Source of the DNA: Pedobacter sp. MC2016-24
GTDB taxonomy: Bacteria; Bacteroidota; Bacteroidia; Sphingobacteriales; Sphingobacteriaceae
Direction: 5' to 3'
Length of the DNA stretch: 64,000 nt
Assembly: GCF_015223055.1 (NCBI RefSeq)
Contig: NZ_JADFBX010000001.1
Coordinates: forward strand, 496,001 to 560,000
Under the pieces are notes generated by a model. The model was not told the DNA's origin. It did not search any database and saw only the letters and a program-made list of their open reading frames with translations. This document shows, piece by piece, positions 28,410-37,880 of this stretch. Both the position numbers and the translations under genes were made by a program. Every line of letters starts with the position of its first letter. Within the stretch, counting starts at the first letter, position 1.

Positions 28410-28439
28410 TATAATTAGAATTTCTTAGCTACAAAAGTA

Positions 28440-29129
28440 CTAAGAAAGTTCGAATTTATACCCCACTCCTTTTACAGTAGCCACATAAGTTTCACCCAGC
28501 TTCTCGCGAAGTTTGCGGATATGTACATCTATGGTACGGTTGGTCACTACAACAGAGTCTTCCCAAATATTTTTAAGTATGGATTCACGGGTATATACTT
28601 TACCTGGTTTAGAGGCTAATAAGTACAGCAATTCGAACTCTTTTTTAGCTAAAACAACTTTCTCTCCGTTTTGATAAACCAGGTAGGCTTCGCGGTCAAT
28701 AACCAGATCTCCGATCTCTACTTTATTTTCAGATACTTCATCTGCACTGGAGTTTCTTCTCAAAATGGCATTGATCCTGCTTACCAAAGCTCTCGGTTTA
28801 ATTGGCTTGGCAATATAATCGTCTGCACCAACATTAAACCCGGCGATCTCTGAATACTCTTCGCTCCTTGCTGTTAAAAAGACCATAAATGTATTTTTAA
28901 ACTCAGGAATGGCACGCATCAGCCTGCAAGCCTCAATTCCATCCATCTTAGGCATCATGATGTCCAGAATAATTAAGTCTGGATGTACTTTCTTTGCCAC
29001 AGTAATGCCTTCCTGTCCGTTACTAGCCAGGAAAACCTGATACCCCTCTTTTTTAAGGTTATATTCGATTAACTCTAAAATATCCGGTTCGTCGTCCACA
29101 ATCAGTATCTTCTGTTTTACAGTGCTCAT
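28440..29129 (-). CDS. OmpR/PhoB-family response regulator
   Basis: 229 residues. Receiver 1-120 with phospho-accepting Asp56 (LIILDIMMPKMDGI) and conserved VDDEPD and FLTARSEE segments. C-terminal winged helix about 130-228 with KEFELLYLLASKPGKVYTRESIL and TIDVHIRKLREKLGE. It would bind DNA as a phosphorylated dimer. No kinase is adjacent, so the partner must be elsewhere; Bacteroidota PhoB-like regulators of this length are common. All receiver residues are intact. Confidence 0.92.
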   Translation of the reverse strand: MSTVKQKILIVDDEPDILELIEYNLKKEGYQVFLASNGQEGITVAKKVHPDLIILDIMMPKMDGIEACRLMRAIPEFKNTFMVFLTARSEEYSEIAGFNVGADDYIAKPIKPRALVSRINAILRRNSSADEVSENKVEIGDLVIDREAYLVYQNGEKVVLAKKEFELLYLLASKPGKVYTRESILKNIWEDSVVVTNRTIDVHIRKLREKLGETYVATVKGVGYKFELS

Positions 29130-29234
29130 AGCTTTAATTATTTGTTACGAAATTAGGTAATCAATTATAATAAACCGTTAAACTCAGGTTAACAAATTGT
29201 TAACAGACCTGATTATATTAACATGAATTTAGGG

Positions 29235-30344
29235 TTAGCGTAAAGTCTTATTTAAAAAGGCATCCAATTCTGCTCCACGAAGGTTTTTAGCTACAATTTT
29301 ACCTTGGGGATCAATAATATACGAACTCGGAATGGCATCTATTGCATAAAGCATTGCAGTCGGACTTTCAAAATCATTCAGGTCGCTGGCATGTGACCAG
29401 GTCAAATGATCTGCAGCAATTGCAACCTTCCAGGCAGCCGCATCTTTATCTAAAGAAATTCCCAGAATGGTGAAATTCTTATCTTTAAAAGCCTGGTAAG
29501 CCTTAACAACATTTGGATTCTCTTGTCTGCACGGCTGACACCATGAAGCCCAAAAATCAAGCATCACATATTTGCCTTTAAAATCAGCCAATTTGATCGG
29601 ATTGCCGTCTACCCCTTTTATAGTGAACTGTGGTGCCGGTTGTCCAACCTGTACAGATCTCAATTTTGCCGTTTTATTCAAAAATTCCTGTACAGCTGCA
29701 TTGTCCTTAAATTGGTCTTTGATGCTATTGGAATAGTCAACCAGTTCTTTTTCGTATTCAGTCGGACTCAACAGGTTGATCGCATAAAAGCCAGCCAATG
29801 AAGTGCTGTTGGTCTGCGCAAATTTCAGTACCGCTTTGTTCAGTTCGTCAATTTCATGTGTATAAGCAGGACGCATTTGTTCCATCACCATATCCCTTTT
29901 ATCAGGCTGGGCTGCTACAGCGGCTTCGAATTGCTTCTGGATTTCTGCAATCTTTACCATAAACTGGTTTTTGGTTTTATTTAATTCTTCCAGCTTATCG
30001 GCTTCCATTGCACCTGAAATGCTATAGGCAAGGGTTTTATCGGCTAAATCAGCGTTGATCTTAATCTGATCGCCATTTTTAGCAATCACCATATATTCAT
30101 TGTGCCCAGAGGAGATTCTAAAAAAGTCTACTGCCGGTGTGCTGTGTGTGAATTTAAAGTCGCCTTTTTCAGAGAATACAGTCGAATCGAGAGGTTTGGC
30201 CTGGTCTTTCTGCAAACCAAATAAATACACTTTACTACCAGGGGTGGCATTTTTAAATTGCCCTTCTATTACAAATTTATCTTTGTCCTTACATGCTGCA
30301 AAAGCAATACAAAGCAATAGCAAATATCCAACGCGCTTCATCAT
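29235..30344 (-). CDS. TlpA-like thiol-disulfide reductase with N-terminal DUF4369
   Basis: 369 residues. Signal peptide with lipobox FAACKD. N-terminal DUF4369 domain (about 23-115, VIEGQFKNATPGSKVYLFGL), helical middle, then a thioredoxin-like AhpC/TSA-Redoxin domain (about 230-369) with the redox pair in WCQPCRQ. These membrane-anchored Bacteroidota proteins reduce or oxidise cysteines in periplasmic proteins, for example during cytochrome c maturation. Either of two consecutive ATGs (30344 or 30341) may start it. It lies 5 bp downstream of gatB's stop, so it is likely co-transcribed with gatB. Confidence 0.9.
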   Translation of the reverse strand: MMKRVGYLLLLCIAFAACKDKDKFVIEGQFKNATPGSKVYLFGLQKDQAKPLDSTVFSEKGDFKFTHSTPAVDFFRISSGHNEYMVIAKNGDQIKINADLADKTLAYSISGAMEADKLEELNKTKNQFMVKIAEIQKQFEAAVAAQPDKRDMVMEQMRPAYTHEIDELNKAVLKFAQTNSTSLAGFYAINLLSPTEYEKELVDYSNSIKDQFKDNAAVQEFLNKTAKLRSVQVGQPAPQFTIKGVDGNPIKLADFKGKYVMLDFWASWCQPCRQENPNVVKAYQAFKDKNFTILGISLDKDAAAWKVAIAADHLTWSHASDLNDFESPTAMLYAIDAIPSSYIIDPQGKIVAKNLRGAELDAFLNKTLR

Positions 30345-30349
30345 AATTT

Positions 30350-31813
30350 TTATTTTAACTTATCTTGTACCAATTGATTTATTTTCTGAGCATCTGCTTT
30401 TCCTTTGGCCATTTTCATAACTTCGCCAACAAATAAGCCCAATACTCCTTTTTTCCCTTTTTTATACGATTCAACCTGGGGTTGATATTTAGACAGCACA
30501 CTGGCTACAAAAGCTTCCAGTTCATCTGTATTCTCTTCAATTAACAAATTCAGGTTTGTGGCTACCAACAGAACGTCCTGACCGGCAGATTGGTATAATG
30601 CAGGCAACAATTGCTGTAAGGCATTTTGCTGACTGATTTTTTTATCATCTACCAGGTTGATTACATCGGCCAATTGCTCGGGACTGACCATAAAGTCTGC
30701 AATGCCAAGATCGAGATCAGTCAATACTGCTCGAATTGCACCTGTAAGCCAGTTCACCAGATTTCGTTTGTTGTTGACATGTGGCAGAGCGTTATTGAAA
30801 TACTTAAGCAGATCATGATCCTCAGCCAGAATTGCGGCTTCGGAAACACTAACCCCACATTCCAACACCAGTTTCCTGGTAATTTCCTGTGGTAATGCGG
30901 GCATATCAAACTTAAGTTGGGCCAGCCATTCATCTGAAATATGAACCGGGGCCAGATCTGGATCTGGGAAGTAGCGGTAATCATTGGCTTCTTCTTTAGT
31001 TCGCATCGGTGAGGTAGTTCCCCGTTCTGCGTCAAAATTGAGCGTACTCTGGATGATCTGGCCGCCTGAAAGAATCACCTCTCGTTGTCTGCCAAATTCA
31101 AAATCGATGGCCCGACGTACATTCCGTATCGAATTCAGGTTTTTAACCTCACAACGCGTACCGAACAACTGCACACCAAATTCCCGGATGGAAATGTTGG
31201 CATCGCAACGCAAACTGCCCTCTTCCATATTGCCATCGCTTACATCCAGATGTCTTACCAATTTACGGATTTCGGTAAGCAAAAGGGAAGCTTCTTCAGC
31301 ACTCCTGATGTCTGGTTCGGTTACAATTTCAATCAATGGAACGCCTGCCCTGTTTAAATCTACAAAGGAATAACGCTCGTGCTGATCGTGTAAACTCTTC
31401 CCGGCATCTTCTTCCAGGTGAATTCTATTGATCCCAATCCGCTTTTCTTCACCGGTACTTAAAGTCACATTGATGAAACCATTTTGACAGATCGGCTTAT
31501 TATCTTGGGTAATCTGATATCCTTTAGGTAAATCCGCATAAAAGTAATTTTTACGGTCGAAGTAATTGATTTGATTGATGCTGCAATTCAAGGCCAATCC
31601 CATTCTAACGGCTTTGGCAACAACCTCCTTATTTAATTTAGGAAGTGCGCCTGGCAACGCTAAAGAAACCGGGGAAATGTGTGCATTCGGTTTTGCACCA
31701 AAAGAAGCACTATCGGAAGAAAATATTTTAGATTTTGTATTTAGTTGTACGTGGATTTCCAGGCCAGATACCAATTCGAATTCTGATGGAGAAACTGCAG
31801 TTTTCGTACTCAT
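30350..31813 (-). CDS. gatB: Asp-tRNA(Asn)/Glu-tRNA(Gln) amidotransferase subunit B
   Basis: 487 residues, normal for GatB. The N-terminal EIHVQLNTKSKIF and PGALPKLN segments mark the kinase-like amidotransferase core. Conserved PKGYQITQ, HLEEDAGKS and DLNRAGVPLIEIVTEPD follow, with YRYFPDPDLAPV in the middle. The C-terminal YqeY-like tail domain ends in VGEVMKMAKGKADAQKINQLV. With GatA and GatC it amidates misacylated Glu-tRNA(Gln) or Asp-tRNA(Asn). Neither gatA nor gatC is in the window. The TlpA-like gene follows 5 bp after its stop. Confidence 0.96.
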   Translation of the reverse strand: MSTKTAVSPSEFELVSGLEIHVQLNTKSKIFSSDSASFGAKPNAHISPVSLALPGALPKLNKEVVAKAVRMGLALNCSINQINYFDRKNYFYADLPKGYQITQDNKPICQNGFINVTLSTGEEKRIGINRIHLEEDAGKSLHDQHERYSFVDLNRAGVPLIEIVTEPDIRSAEEASLLLTEIRKLVRHLDVSDGNMEEGSLRCDANISIREFGVQLFGTRCEVKNLNSIRNVRRAIDFEFGRQREVILSGGQIIQSTLNFDAERGTTSPMRTKEEANDYRYFPDPDLAPVHISDEWLAQLKFDMPALPQEITRKLVLECGVSVSEAAILAEDHDLLKYFNNALPHVNNKRNLVNWLTGAIRAVLTDLDLGIADFMVSPEQLADVINLVDDKKISQQNALQQLLPALYQSAGQDVLLVATNLNLLIEENTDELEAFVASVLSKYQPQVESYKKGKKGVLGLFVGEVMKMAKGKADAQKINQLVQDKLK

Positions 31814-32231
31814 TTATAGGCAATAATTATCTTTGTTAAATGATGTTTTAATATACAAACATAACCATTTATGCGGTACAAATAGATTTTGTAGCTAGAA
31901 TTATACTCATAGTAATGCATTTAATTTGAGTTTAAGCGGATTGATCAAGAAGAATGAACAGATTTGGAAATGTATCCGCTGTACAGGAATGTCTCTTTTT
32001 AAAAAAATCGGGAATCTGCCTGAAAGACCCCGTTCAACACAAACTATTTTTCCGAAATAAGCAGGGTTAGTGAATCTCGAAGCAAATTTTCTTTCAACTT
32101 AAAGTTCAGCACACAATAAAAACAACATATAATTTTTCTATATCCAAATAAAAAATATAATATTCTTATTTAAAATATTAAATACAAATATTATTACAGT
32201 TGACATAGCTTTGTGAACAAACATAACTCAA
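31814..32231. other. 418-bp AT-rich divergent intergenic region, gatB / decarboxylase
   Basis: No convincing gene. The part next to the decarboxylase (about 32120-32205) is extremely A/T rich, as expected for a promoter region. A -7 element for the decarboxylase lies at 32206-32213. A plus-strand TATCTTTG at 31828-31835 could start a short transcript but nothing else supports one. Confidence 0.5.
32206..32213 (+). promoter_or_regulatory. -7 promoter element for the decarboxylase gene
   Basis: TAGCTTTG matches TAnnTTTG and would start transcription around 32220, 12 nt before the ATG. No clear TTG -33 element at 19-21 bp. Confidence 0.5.
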
Positions 32232-33374
32232 ATGAACACCACACTTTTATCATCAAGCGAAAACGCCATTTTATCTCCGACAGAAAACCAAATGCTTGTT
32301 GAACTACTGGAAACAGTAAAAGTGAACACGGCATATTTTATGGGATATCCTGTATCAAAAGACTTTAACTATGAAGCGTTAATGCCTTTTTTGCAATACC
32401 CCATGAATAATTTGGGAGATCCTTTTGTGCCTTCTACTTATGCCGTAGGTTCGCGTGAAATGGAGAAAGAGGTGGTTCAGTTTTTTGCAGAATTGTTCAG
32501 GGCTCCTGCAGATGACTGGTGGGGTTACGTTACCAATGGTGGATCTGAAGGTAACTTATATGGCCTATACCTTGCACGCGAGCTACATCCAAAAGGCATG
32601 GTTTATTATTCTGAAGCAACACATTATAGCGTACAGAAGAACCTTCATTTACTAAATATGCCAAATATCGTGATCAGCACGCAAGCCAATGGCGAAATCG
32701 ACTATGAAGATCTGGAAAATACAATTCGCATGAATCGACACATGCCTGTGATCATCATGGCAAACATTGGCACCACCATGACAGAGGCACGGGATGACAT
32801 CGGAAAAATCAAGCTTATTTTAAAGAAATTGGCCATTAAACATTATTACATTCATGCAGATGGGGCCTTGTCGGGTAGCTATAGTGCCTTAATTGAACCG
32901 AGGCCAGCATTTGACTTTGCTGATGGAGCAGACAGTATAGCGATTAGCGGACATAAATTTATTGGATCACCAATGCCTTGTGGTGTGGTCATTGCTAAAA
33001 AATCGAACCGCGACCGCATCGCACGATCTGTAGCTTATATAGGGAGTATGGACACTACAATTTCCGGATCAAGAAATGGGCATAGTCCCTTGTTTTTATG
33101 GTACACCATTAAAAAACTGGGAATTGAGGGATTGAAAGCCAGGGCACAACACTGCCTGGAAACCGCTGCTTATGCCGAATTGAAACTCAATGAGATGGGT
33201 ATTGAGGCCTGGAGAAACAACAATGCAATTACGGTTAACTTTCCTGAGCCTGAATTGAGGATCCGTCAGAAATGGCAGCTGGCTGCCGAAGGAGGCTGGT
33301 CACACATCATCTGTATGCCCAATGTGACGCAATCGCAGATTGATGAACTTTTGGCAGACCTATCAGATGTTTAA
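32232..33374 (+). CDS. PLP-dependent decarboxylase, histidine decarboxylase family
   Basis: 380 residues, the length of Gram-negative PLP histidine decarboxylases. Motifs: GYPVSKDFNYEAL, YPMNNLGDPF, GYVTNGGSEGN (phosphate binding), His131 in YYSEATHYSV (stacks on PLP), Asp210 in HADGALSG (PLP pyridine), Lys242 in SGHKFIGSPMPCG (Schiff base) and SGSRNGHSP. These fit Hdc (L-histidine to histamine). Related enzymes in the same family decarboxylate valine or methionine, so the substrate is not fixed. It is followed 101 bp later on the same strand by metNIQ, which raises methionine as an alternative. Cytoplasmic, no signal peptide. Confidence 0.88.
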   Translation: MNTTLLSSSENAILSPTENQMLVELLETVKVNTAYFMGYPVSKDFNYEALMPFLQYPMNNLGDPFVPSTYAVGSREMEKEVVQFFAELFRAPADDWWGYVTNGGSEGNLYGLYLARELHPKGMVYYSEATHYSVQKNLHLLNMPNIVISTQANGEIDYEDLENTIRMNRHMPVIIMANIGTTMTEARDDIGKIKLILKKLAIKHYYIHADGALSGSYSALIEPRPAFDFADGADSIAISGHKFIGSPMPCGVVIAKKSNRDRIARSVAYIGSMDTTISGSRNGHSPLFLWYTIKKLGIEGLKARAQHCLETAAYAELKLNEMGIEAWRNNNAITVNFPEPELRIRQKWQLAAEGGWSHIICMPNVTQSQIDELLADLSDV

Positions 33375-33406
33375 ACAAAAGACTACCAAACGAGTAGAAT
33401 AAATAC

Positions 33407-33414
33407 TATCTTTG
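33407..33414 (+). promoter_or_regulatory. -7 promoter element for metNIQ
   Basis: TATCTTTG matches TAnnTTTG and would start transcription near 33421, giving a leader of about 55 nt before metN. This suggests metNIQ can be transcribed separately from the decarboxylase. Confidence 0.5.
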
Positions 33415-33436
33415 CAGCCTTATTATTCATCGTCTG

Positions 33437-33454
33437 TCATAATTTGAATTATGA
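33437..33454 (+). promoter_or_regulatory. Inverted repeat in the metN leader
   Basis: TCATAATT and AATTATGA are exact reverse complements with a 2-nt spacer (TG). They sit inside a wider pair, GCAGCCTT (33414-33421) and AAGGCTGC (33465-33472), that ends 3 nt before the metN ATG. It may be an operator or a leader RNA fold that masks the start. It does not match a SAM riboswitch that I know. Confidence 0.45.
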
Positions 33455-33475
33455 TCGTTTTGTAAAGGCTGCTTA

Positions 33476-34507
33476 ATGATTGAACTAAAAAACATAACGA
33501 AGGAATTTCATCAGAAAAACAGGATCATTACTGCTTTATCTGAAGTTACACTTCATGTTCCGAAAGGAAAGATATTTGGGGTAATCGGTTCTTCGGGTGC
33601 TGGCAAAAGTACATTGATACGTATTGTGAACCTTTTAGAAAAACCCAGTTCCGGAACAATAAGCGTTGATGGGGTTGAGCTGTTAAGCCTATCTCCTGCA
33701 CAGCTTGCTAAAGAAAGAAGGCAGATTGGAATGATCTTTCAGCATTTCAATCTGCTTTCTTCGAAAACCGTTTTTCAGAACATTGCCTTTCCGCTGGAGT
33801 TAGACCGTATGCCGAAAGATCAGATCAGGAAGCGTGTTCAGGAATTACTGGCCTTGGTTGGCCTGGAGGAAAAGGCAAATGATTATCCCTCAAACTTGTC
33901 TGGCGGACAAAAACAACGTGTTGCAATTGCAAGAACACTGGCTAGTAATCCAAAAGTATTGCTTTCGGATGAGGCCACAAGTGCACTCGATCCAGCGACC
34001 ACAGCCTCTATACTTGACTTACTGAAAGATATCAACAAGCGCTTAAAAATCACCATTTTACTGATTACCCATGAAATGGAAGTCATCAAAAACATTTGTG
34101 ACGAGGTAGCTGTAATCAGCGAAGGCAGGCTGATTGAACAAGGTACTGTAAGCGAAATATTTGCACACCCAAAAACAGAGATTACGCGGGCATTTATAGC
34201 CTCTTCACTTAAAGTCAATATTCCCCAACATTATCTTGACAAATTAAAGCCTGTTGCTGATGCGGGTAGCAAGCCTTTACTTAAGCTTCAGTTTACCGGA
34301 CAATCTTCAGAAGAGGCCGTAATTTCAGAAGCCAGTCGACTGTTTAACGTAAATAACAATATCCTGTTTGCACAAATCGGGTATGCTGGTGAAGTAAAAT
34401 TTGGATCAATGCTGATAGAGGTATCGGCTACCGCCGAAAACAACCAATTGGCCATTGATTATTATGAAAGTAAAAATGTAGCCGTGGAGGTGCTTGGATA
34501 TGTCTGA
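33476..34507 (+). CDS. metN: Methionine ABC importer, ATP-binding subunit MetN
   Basis: 343 residues. ABC ATPase domain (about 1-240) with Walker [10 protein letters not shown], signature [14 protein letters not shown], Walker [14 protein letters not shown] and the H-loop histidine in [10 protein letters not shown]-terminal NIL (ACT-like) domain (about 265-343) is the methionine-sensing domain typical of MetN. It drives uptake of D- and L-methionine. Its stop overlaps the metI start (ATGTCTGA), then metQ follows, giving the usual N-I-Q order. Confidence 0.95.
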   Translation: MIELKNITKEFHQKNRIITALSEVTLHVPKGKIFGVIGSSGAGKSTLIRIVNLLEKPSSGTISVDGVELLSLSPAQLAKERRQIGMIFQHFNLLSSKTVFQNIAFPLELDRMPKDQIRKRVQELLALVGLEEKANDYPSNLSGGQKQRVAIARTLASNPKVLLSDEATSALDPATTASILDLLKDINKRLKITILLITHEMEVIKNICDEVAVISEGRLIEQGTVSEIFAHPKTEITRAFIASSLKVNIPQHYLDKLKPVADAGSKPLLKLQFTGQSSEEAVISEASRLFNVNNNILFAQIGYAGEVKFGSMLIEVSATAENNQLAIDYYESKNVAVEVLGYV

Positions 34508-35156
34508 TGCTATGATTTTATTGTTACTAAAAGGCGCCTGGGAAACTATTTTCATGACCTTTGTATCTGGCTTTTTTGGTTTTGTAATTGGCTTACCTGC
34601 AGGAATTATGCTATTCATGACCCGTAAGGGCCAGGTTTTGGAACATAAAACCATCAATACCATCCTTGCCATTTTTGTCAACGTATTCAGGTCTATACCT
34701 TTTATTATTTTAATTGTCTGGATGATCCCCTTCACCAGGGCACTGGTTGGTACGTCCATTGGTGTTCAGGCCGCATTGGTTCCTCTGAGTATTGGCGCAG
34801 CACCCTTTATTGCCAGGATGGTAGAGAACAGCCTGATTGAAGTACCAAACGGGCTCATTGAAGCAGCAAGGGCGATGGGTGCCACTCCCTTCCAGATCAT
34901 CATCAAAGTACTGATTCCTGAGGCCTTACCATCGCTGATCAATACCGCCTCCATTACCCTGATTACACTGGTGGGTTATTCTGCTATGGGTGGGGCTGTT
35001 GGTGCAGGTGGCCTCGGCCAAATCGGTTATCAGTATGGTTACGTAGGTTATGATGTGGTGGTTATGAATACAGTATTGCTGTCTCTTGTCGCCCTGGTTT
35101 TCATCATTCAATTTGGCGGAGACTATTTATCTAAACGTGCAGATCACAGAAAATAA
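34500..35156 (+). CDS. metI: Methionine ABC importer, permease MetI
   Basis: 218 residues from ATG 34500 (a TTG two codons earlier is a weaker start). Five membrane segments and the conserved EAA-type loop [26 protein letters not shown], which contacts MetN. The start overlaps the last 8 nt of metN, so translation is coupled. metQ follows after 14 bp. Length matches MetI proteins (about 217). Confidence 0.95.
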   Translation: MSDAMILLLLKGAWETIFMTFVSGFFGFVIGLPAGIMLFMTRKGQVLEHKTINTILAIFVNVFRSIPFIILIVWMIPFTRALVGTSIGVQAALVPLSIGAAPFIARMVENSLIEVPNGLIEAARAMGATPFQIIIKVLIPEALPSLINTASITLITLVGYSAMGGAVGAGGLGQIGYQYGYVGYDVVVMNTVLLSLVALVFIIQFGGDYLSKRADHRK

Positions 35157-35170
35157 AATTACATTAGCTT

Positions 35171-35989
35171 ATGAAATTAACTATCAAAATTCAACTTTTA
35201 AGTCTTGTACTGGCAACCACTGCCCTATTGAGTTGCGGCGGCAACGCTAAAAAAGACCTTCCAAACCATATTAAGGTGGGTGTAGAATCCGGACCGGAAT
35301 ATGTTGTGGCCCAGACGGCACAAAAAGTTGCCAAAGAGAAATATGGCTTAGATGTAGAACTGGTGCAGTTTAACGACTATGTGATGCCCAACGAAGCACT
35401 TTTACAAGGAGATATTGATGTAAACGCTTTTCAGACCAGGCCCTTTCTTGACGTACAATCTAAACAACGTGGTTATAAATTCGCGGTGGTTGGCAATACA
35501 TTTGTTTATCCGCTTGCGGGCTATTCTAAAAAAATAAAGACCATAGGAGAATTGAAAGATGGCGGTACGGTCATCATCCCGAATGATGCGACCAATGGTG
35601 GCCGCGCACTGTTGCTGTTACAAAAAGCGGGGTTGTTAAAATTAAAAGCCAATGTTGGGTTGGTACCTAAAGTAACTGACATTGCTGAAAACCCTAAGAA
35701 CCTAAAAATCCTGGAACTTGAGGCACCACAATTACCAAGAGCACTTGATGATCAAAACGTAACCATCGCCATCATTAACAACACTTTCGCTACGCCAATT
35801 GGTTTAATCGCAGCCAGAGATGGTTTATTTGTTGAGGAAAAAGAATCACCATATGTTAACATCATTGTGAGCCGTGAGGACAATAAAGATGCTGAAAAAG
35901 TAAAAAACTTTGTGAAAGCTTACCAATCTGAAGAAGTCAATCAAGCGGCTCAGAAAGAATTTAAAGGAAGTGCAGTAAAAGGCTGGTAG
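35171..35989 (+). CDS. metQ: Methionine-binding lipoprotein MetQ
   Basis: 272 residues of the NlpA/MetQ family. Signal peptide with lipobox ALLSCGG. The ligand-binding part has the family segments KVGVESGPEYVVAQTAQKV, GDIDVNAFQTRPFL, NTFVYPLAGYS and IPNDATNGGRALLLLQKAGL. It captures methionine in the periplasm and hands it to MetNI. Last gene of metNIQ, 14 bp after metI. The C1 peptidase follows 47 bp later. Confidence 0.95.
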   Translation: MKLTIKIQLLSLVLATTALLSCGGNAKKDLPNHIKVGVESGPEYVVAQTAQKVAKEKYGLDVELVQFNDYVMPNEALLQGDIDVNAFQTRPFLDVQSKQRGYKFAVVGNTFVYPLAGYSKKIKTIGELKDGGTVIIPNDATNGGRALLLLQKAGLLKLKANVGLVPKVTDIAENPKNLKILELEAPQLPRALDDQNVTIAIINNTFATPIGLIAARDGLFVEEKESPYVNIIVSREDNKDAEKVKNFVKAYQSEEVNQAAQKEFKGSAVKGW

Positions 35990-36036
35990 CAATTATGCTA
36001 TAATTTCTTATTTTTAGCGTACTAACTTAAAACATC

Positions 36037-37146
36037 ATGATGAAAAGACTTACAATGGTTGCCTGTGCGCTTGGCCTGACACTTGCCGTTCAAGCTCAGG
36101 AAACCACTTTAAAGCCAATAAAAAACAACGCAACTACCACTGTTAAAAACCAAGGCCAATCGGGCACTTGCTGGAACTATTCCACCACCTCCCTAATTGA
36201 ATCAGAAGAAATCCGTAAAGGATTGGGGGAACTGAATCTGTCGGAAATGTTTGCCGCCCGTAATGTTTATATAGAGAAAGCCATCAATTACATTTTGCGC
36301 CAGGGCAAAGCTCAATTTGGTGAAGGAGGCTTAGGTCACGACCTGATCCAGGCTACAGAAAAATATGGTGCAATGCCACAGGAGGCTTTTCAAGGTGCAA
36401 GTGGCGAAATACCAAACCATACTGGATTGGCCGAAGCCTTAAAATCCTATTTAGACAGCACGCTGAAAAAACGCCCGATTGCCAACAATTGGTTACAGGG
36501 CTATATGCAGCTGTTGGACCAAAAAATGGGAACACCGCCTGCAAGTTTTGATTATAAGGGAAAAAACTATACTCCTAAAACCTTTGCCAAGGAAGTACTC
36601 AAATTCAATGCTGAAGACTTTGTAAGCATCAGCTCCTTCACACACCACCCATATTACAAGCAATTTGTACTGGAGGCCCCGGATAATTTCGCGAATGGTT
36701 CTTTTTACAATATTCCGCTTGATGAAATGCTGGCTTTGACAAAAACCGCTTTAAAAAATGGATATACGGTAATGTGGGATGCCGATGTGAGCAATATCGG
36801 CTTTCAGCAGCGAAAGGGATATGCCATGTTATTTGCAGATGAATCAGATGCTAAAAAGGATCAATTGAATCCAGATGCAAAAGAAGCAGCATACAGTCCG
36901 GAATTGCGTCAGCAGCTGTATGAAAACATAACGACCGAAGACGATCACTTGATGCACCTGGTAGGTTTAGATCAGAGCGATGCTGGAAAACTATTTTTTA
37001 AAGTTAAAAACTCATGGGGAGCAGTTGGTCCTTTCAATGGTTATCTGGAAGTTTCTGAACCTTATTTCGCCATCAACACTGTAAGTTTAGTCTTACCAAA
37101 AGCGGCTCTTTCCAAAGAACTTAAAAAGAAGCTGAACCTGTTGTAA
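36037..37146 (+). CDS. Secreted C1-family cysteine peptidase (bleomycin hydrolase/PepC-like)
   Basis: 369 residues with signal peptide (cleavage near VQAQ, residue 20). Papain-type catalytic residues: Cys45 in NQGQSGTCWNYST with the preceding Gln of the oxyanion hole, histidine in DDHLMHLVGLD, and Asn in FKVKNSWGAVG. The overall order and the insertions match the aminopeptidase C/bleomycin hydrolase branch, here exported instead of cytoplasmic. It probably trims peptides in the periplasm. It lies 47 bp after metQ and may be read through from that operon; a strong terminator follows. Confidence 0.9.
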   Translation: MMKRLTMVACALGLTLAVQAQETTLKPIKNNATTTVKNQGQSGTCWNYSTTSLIESEEIRKGLGELNLSEMFAARNVYIEKAINYILRQGKAQFGEGGLGHDLIQATEKYGAMPQEAFQGASGEIPNHTGLAEALKSYLDSTLKKRPIANNWLQGYMQLLDQKMGTPPASFDYKGKNYTPKTFAKEVLKFNAEDFVSISSFTHHPYYKQFVLEAPDNFANGSFYNIPLDEMLALTKTALKNGYTVMWDADVSNIGFQQRKGYAMLFADESDAKKDQLNPDAKEAAYSPELRQQLYENITTEDDHLMHLVGLDQSDAGKLFFKVKNSWGAVGPFNGYLEVSEPYFAINTVSLVLPKAALSKELKKKLNLL

Positions 37147-37164
37147 GCCTCTACTTTATGTAGT

Positions 37165-37200
37165 AAAAAAGCCTGATCATTGATGTGATCAGGCTTTTTT
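37165..37200. terminator. Bidirectional rho-independent terminator
   Basis: Arms 37165-37179 and 37186-37200 are exact 15-bp complements (GCCTGATCA core) with a 6-nt loop and A6/T6 flanks on both sides. It ends the plus-strand met/C1 peptidase unit and the convergent HAD hydrolase gene. Confidence 0.92.
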
Positions 37201-37239
37201 AGGTTTAAATCTTTATAACGGGTTTATTTTAGGTTGGTC

Positions 37240-37860
37240 TTAATGGGCGGCTTTCACAGCTTCCAATATCTGCCGGGTACTTAAAAAATCCTGGTGGTGA
37301 ATGGCTCTGATACCCAATTTTTGTGCAGCCTGAGCCAACATAATTCGATCATCAAAATAGATACATTCATCAGGACTCACCTGGGCGATCCCCATGGCCA
37401 GTCTAAAAATGCCAGGATCAGGCTTCCTCATCCCTACTTCGCATGAAGAAATGAAAGCATCAAAACAATCGTGTAGACCAAACTTTTTAATACGGTATTC
37501 ATTCAGCTCCCGGCCTTCATTGTTTACTGAAATGATCCGAAAACCACAGCTTCGCTTCCAGTCTTTAAGCCATTGTAATAAGCCTGGTAACTCTTCCGAC
37601 TGCGCAAACATGAATGTCTTAAAATCTTCTTTTGTAAAACTTCTGGGGTGGTTAAAAACTACGGTATCGAGATAATCGTCCAGCGTAATTTTACCAATCT
37701 CATAAATATTAAAGATAAAACTATGCAGGACCTCCATTTCCGAATAGTCGATACCAAACACACGCGCAGCTTCCTGGCGCGATTGATGTCCCCAGCCATT
37801 GTTTAACAACACGCCACCCACATCAAAAAAAACTACCTTTATCGGACTTGTACTGATCAT
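37240..37860 (-). CDS. HAD superfamily hydrolase (subfamily IA-like)
   Basis: 206 residues. Motif I is FFDVGGVLLNN: the nucleophile Asp is present, but the usual second Asp (general acid/base, DxD) is Gly. Motif II is in IISVNNEGRE, motif III lysine in RKPDPGIF, and motif IV in YFDDR. The DxG form is found in members close to haloacid dehalogenase or epoxide hydrolase N-domains and often in poorly characterised phosphatases. Cap residues about 20-85. Cytoplasmic. The outer-membrane-type gene upstream on the same strand is 20 bp away, so the two may be co-transcribed. Confidence 0.88.
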   Translation of the reverse strand: MISTSPIKVVFFDVGGVLLNNGWGHQSRQEAARVFGIDYSEMEVLHSFIFNIYEIGKITLDDYLDTVVFNHPRSFTKEDFKTFMFAQSEELPGLLQWLKDWKRSCGFRIISVNNEGRELNEYRIKKFGLHDCFDAFISSCEVGMRKPDPGIFRLAMGIAQVSPDECIYFDDRIMLAQAAQKLGIRAIHHQDFLSTRQILEAVKAAH

Positions 37861-37880
37861 ATGCTGATTATGTCTAAACT

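Noticed and set aside
31828..31835. Plus-strand TATCTTTG in the gatB/decarboxylase gap, possible small RNA promoter
   Set aside because: No -33 element, no terminator or structured RNA found downstream before the decarboxylase gene.
36037..37146. C1 peptidase as part of a defence or toxin system
   Set aside because: It has a normal signal peptide and PepC/bleomycin-hydrolase pattern and follows metQ; nothing nearby suggests defence.
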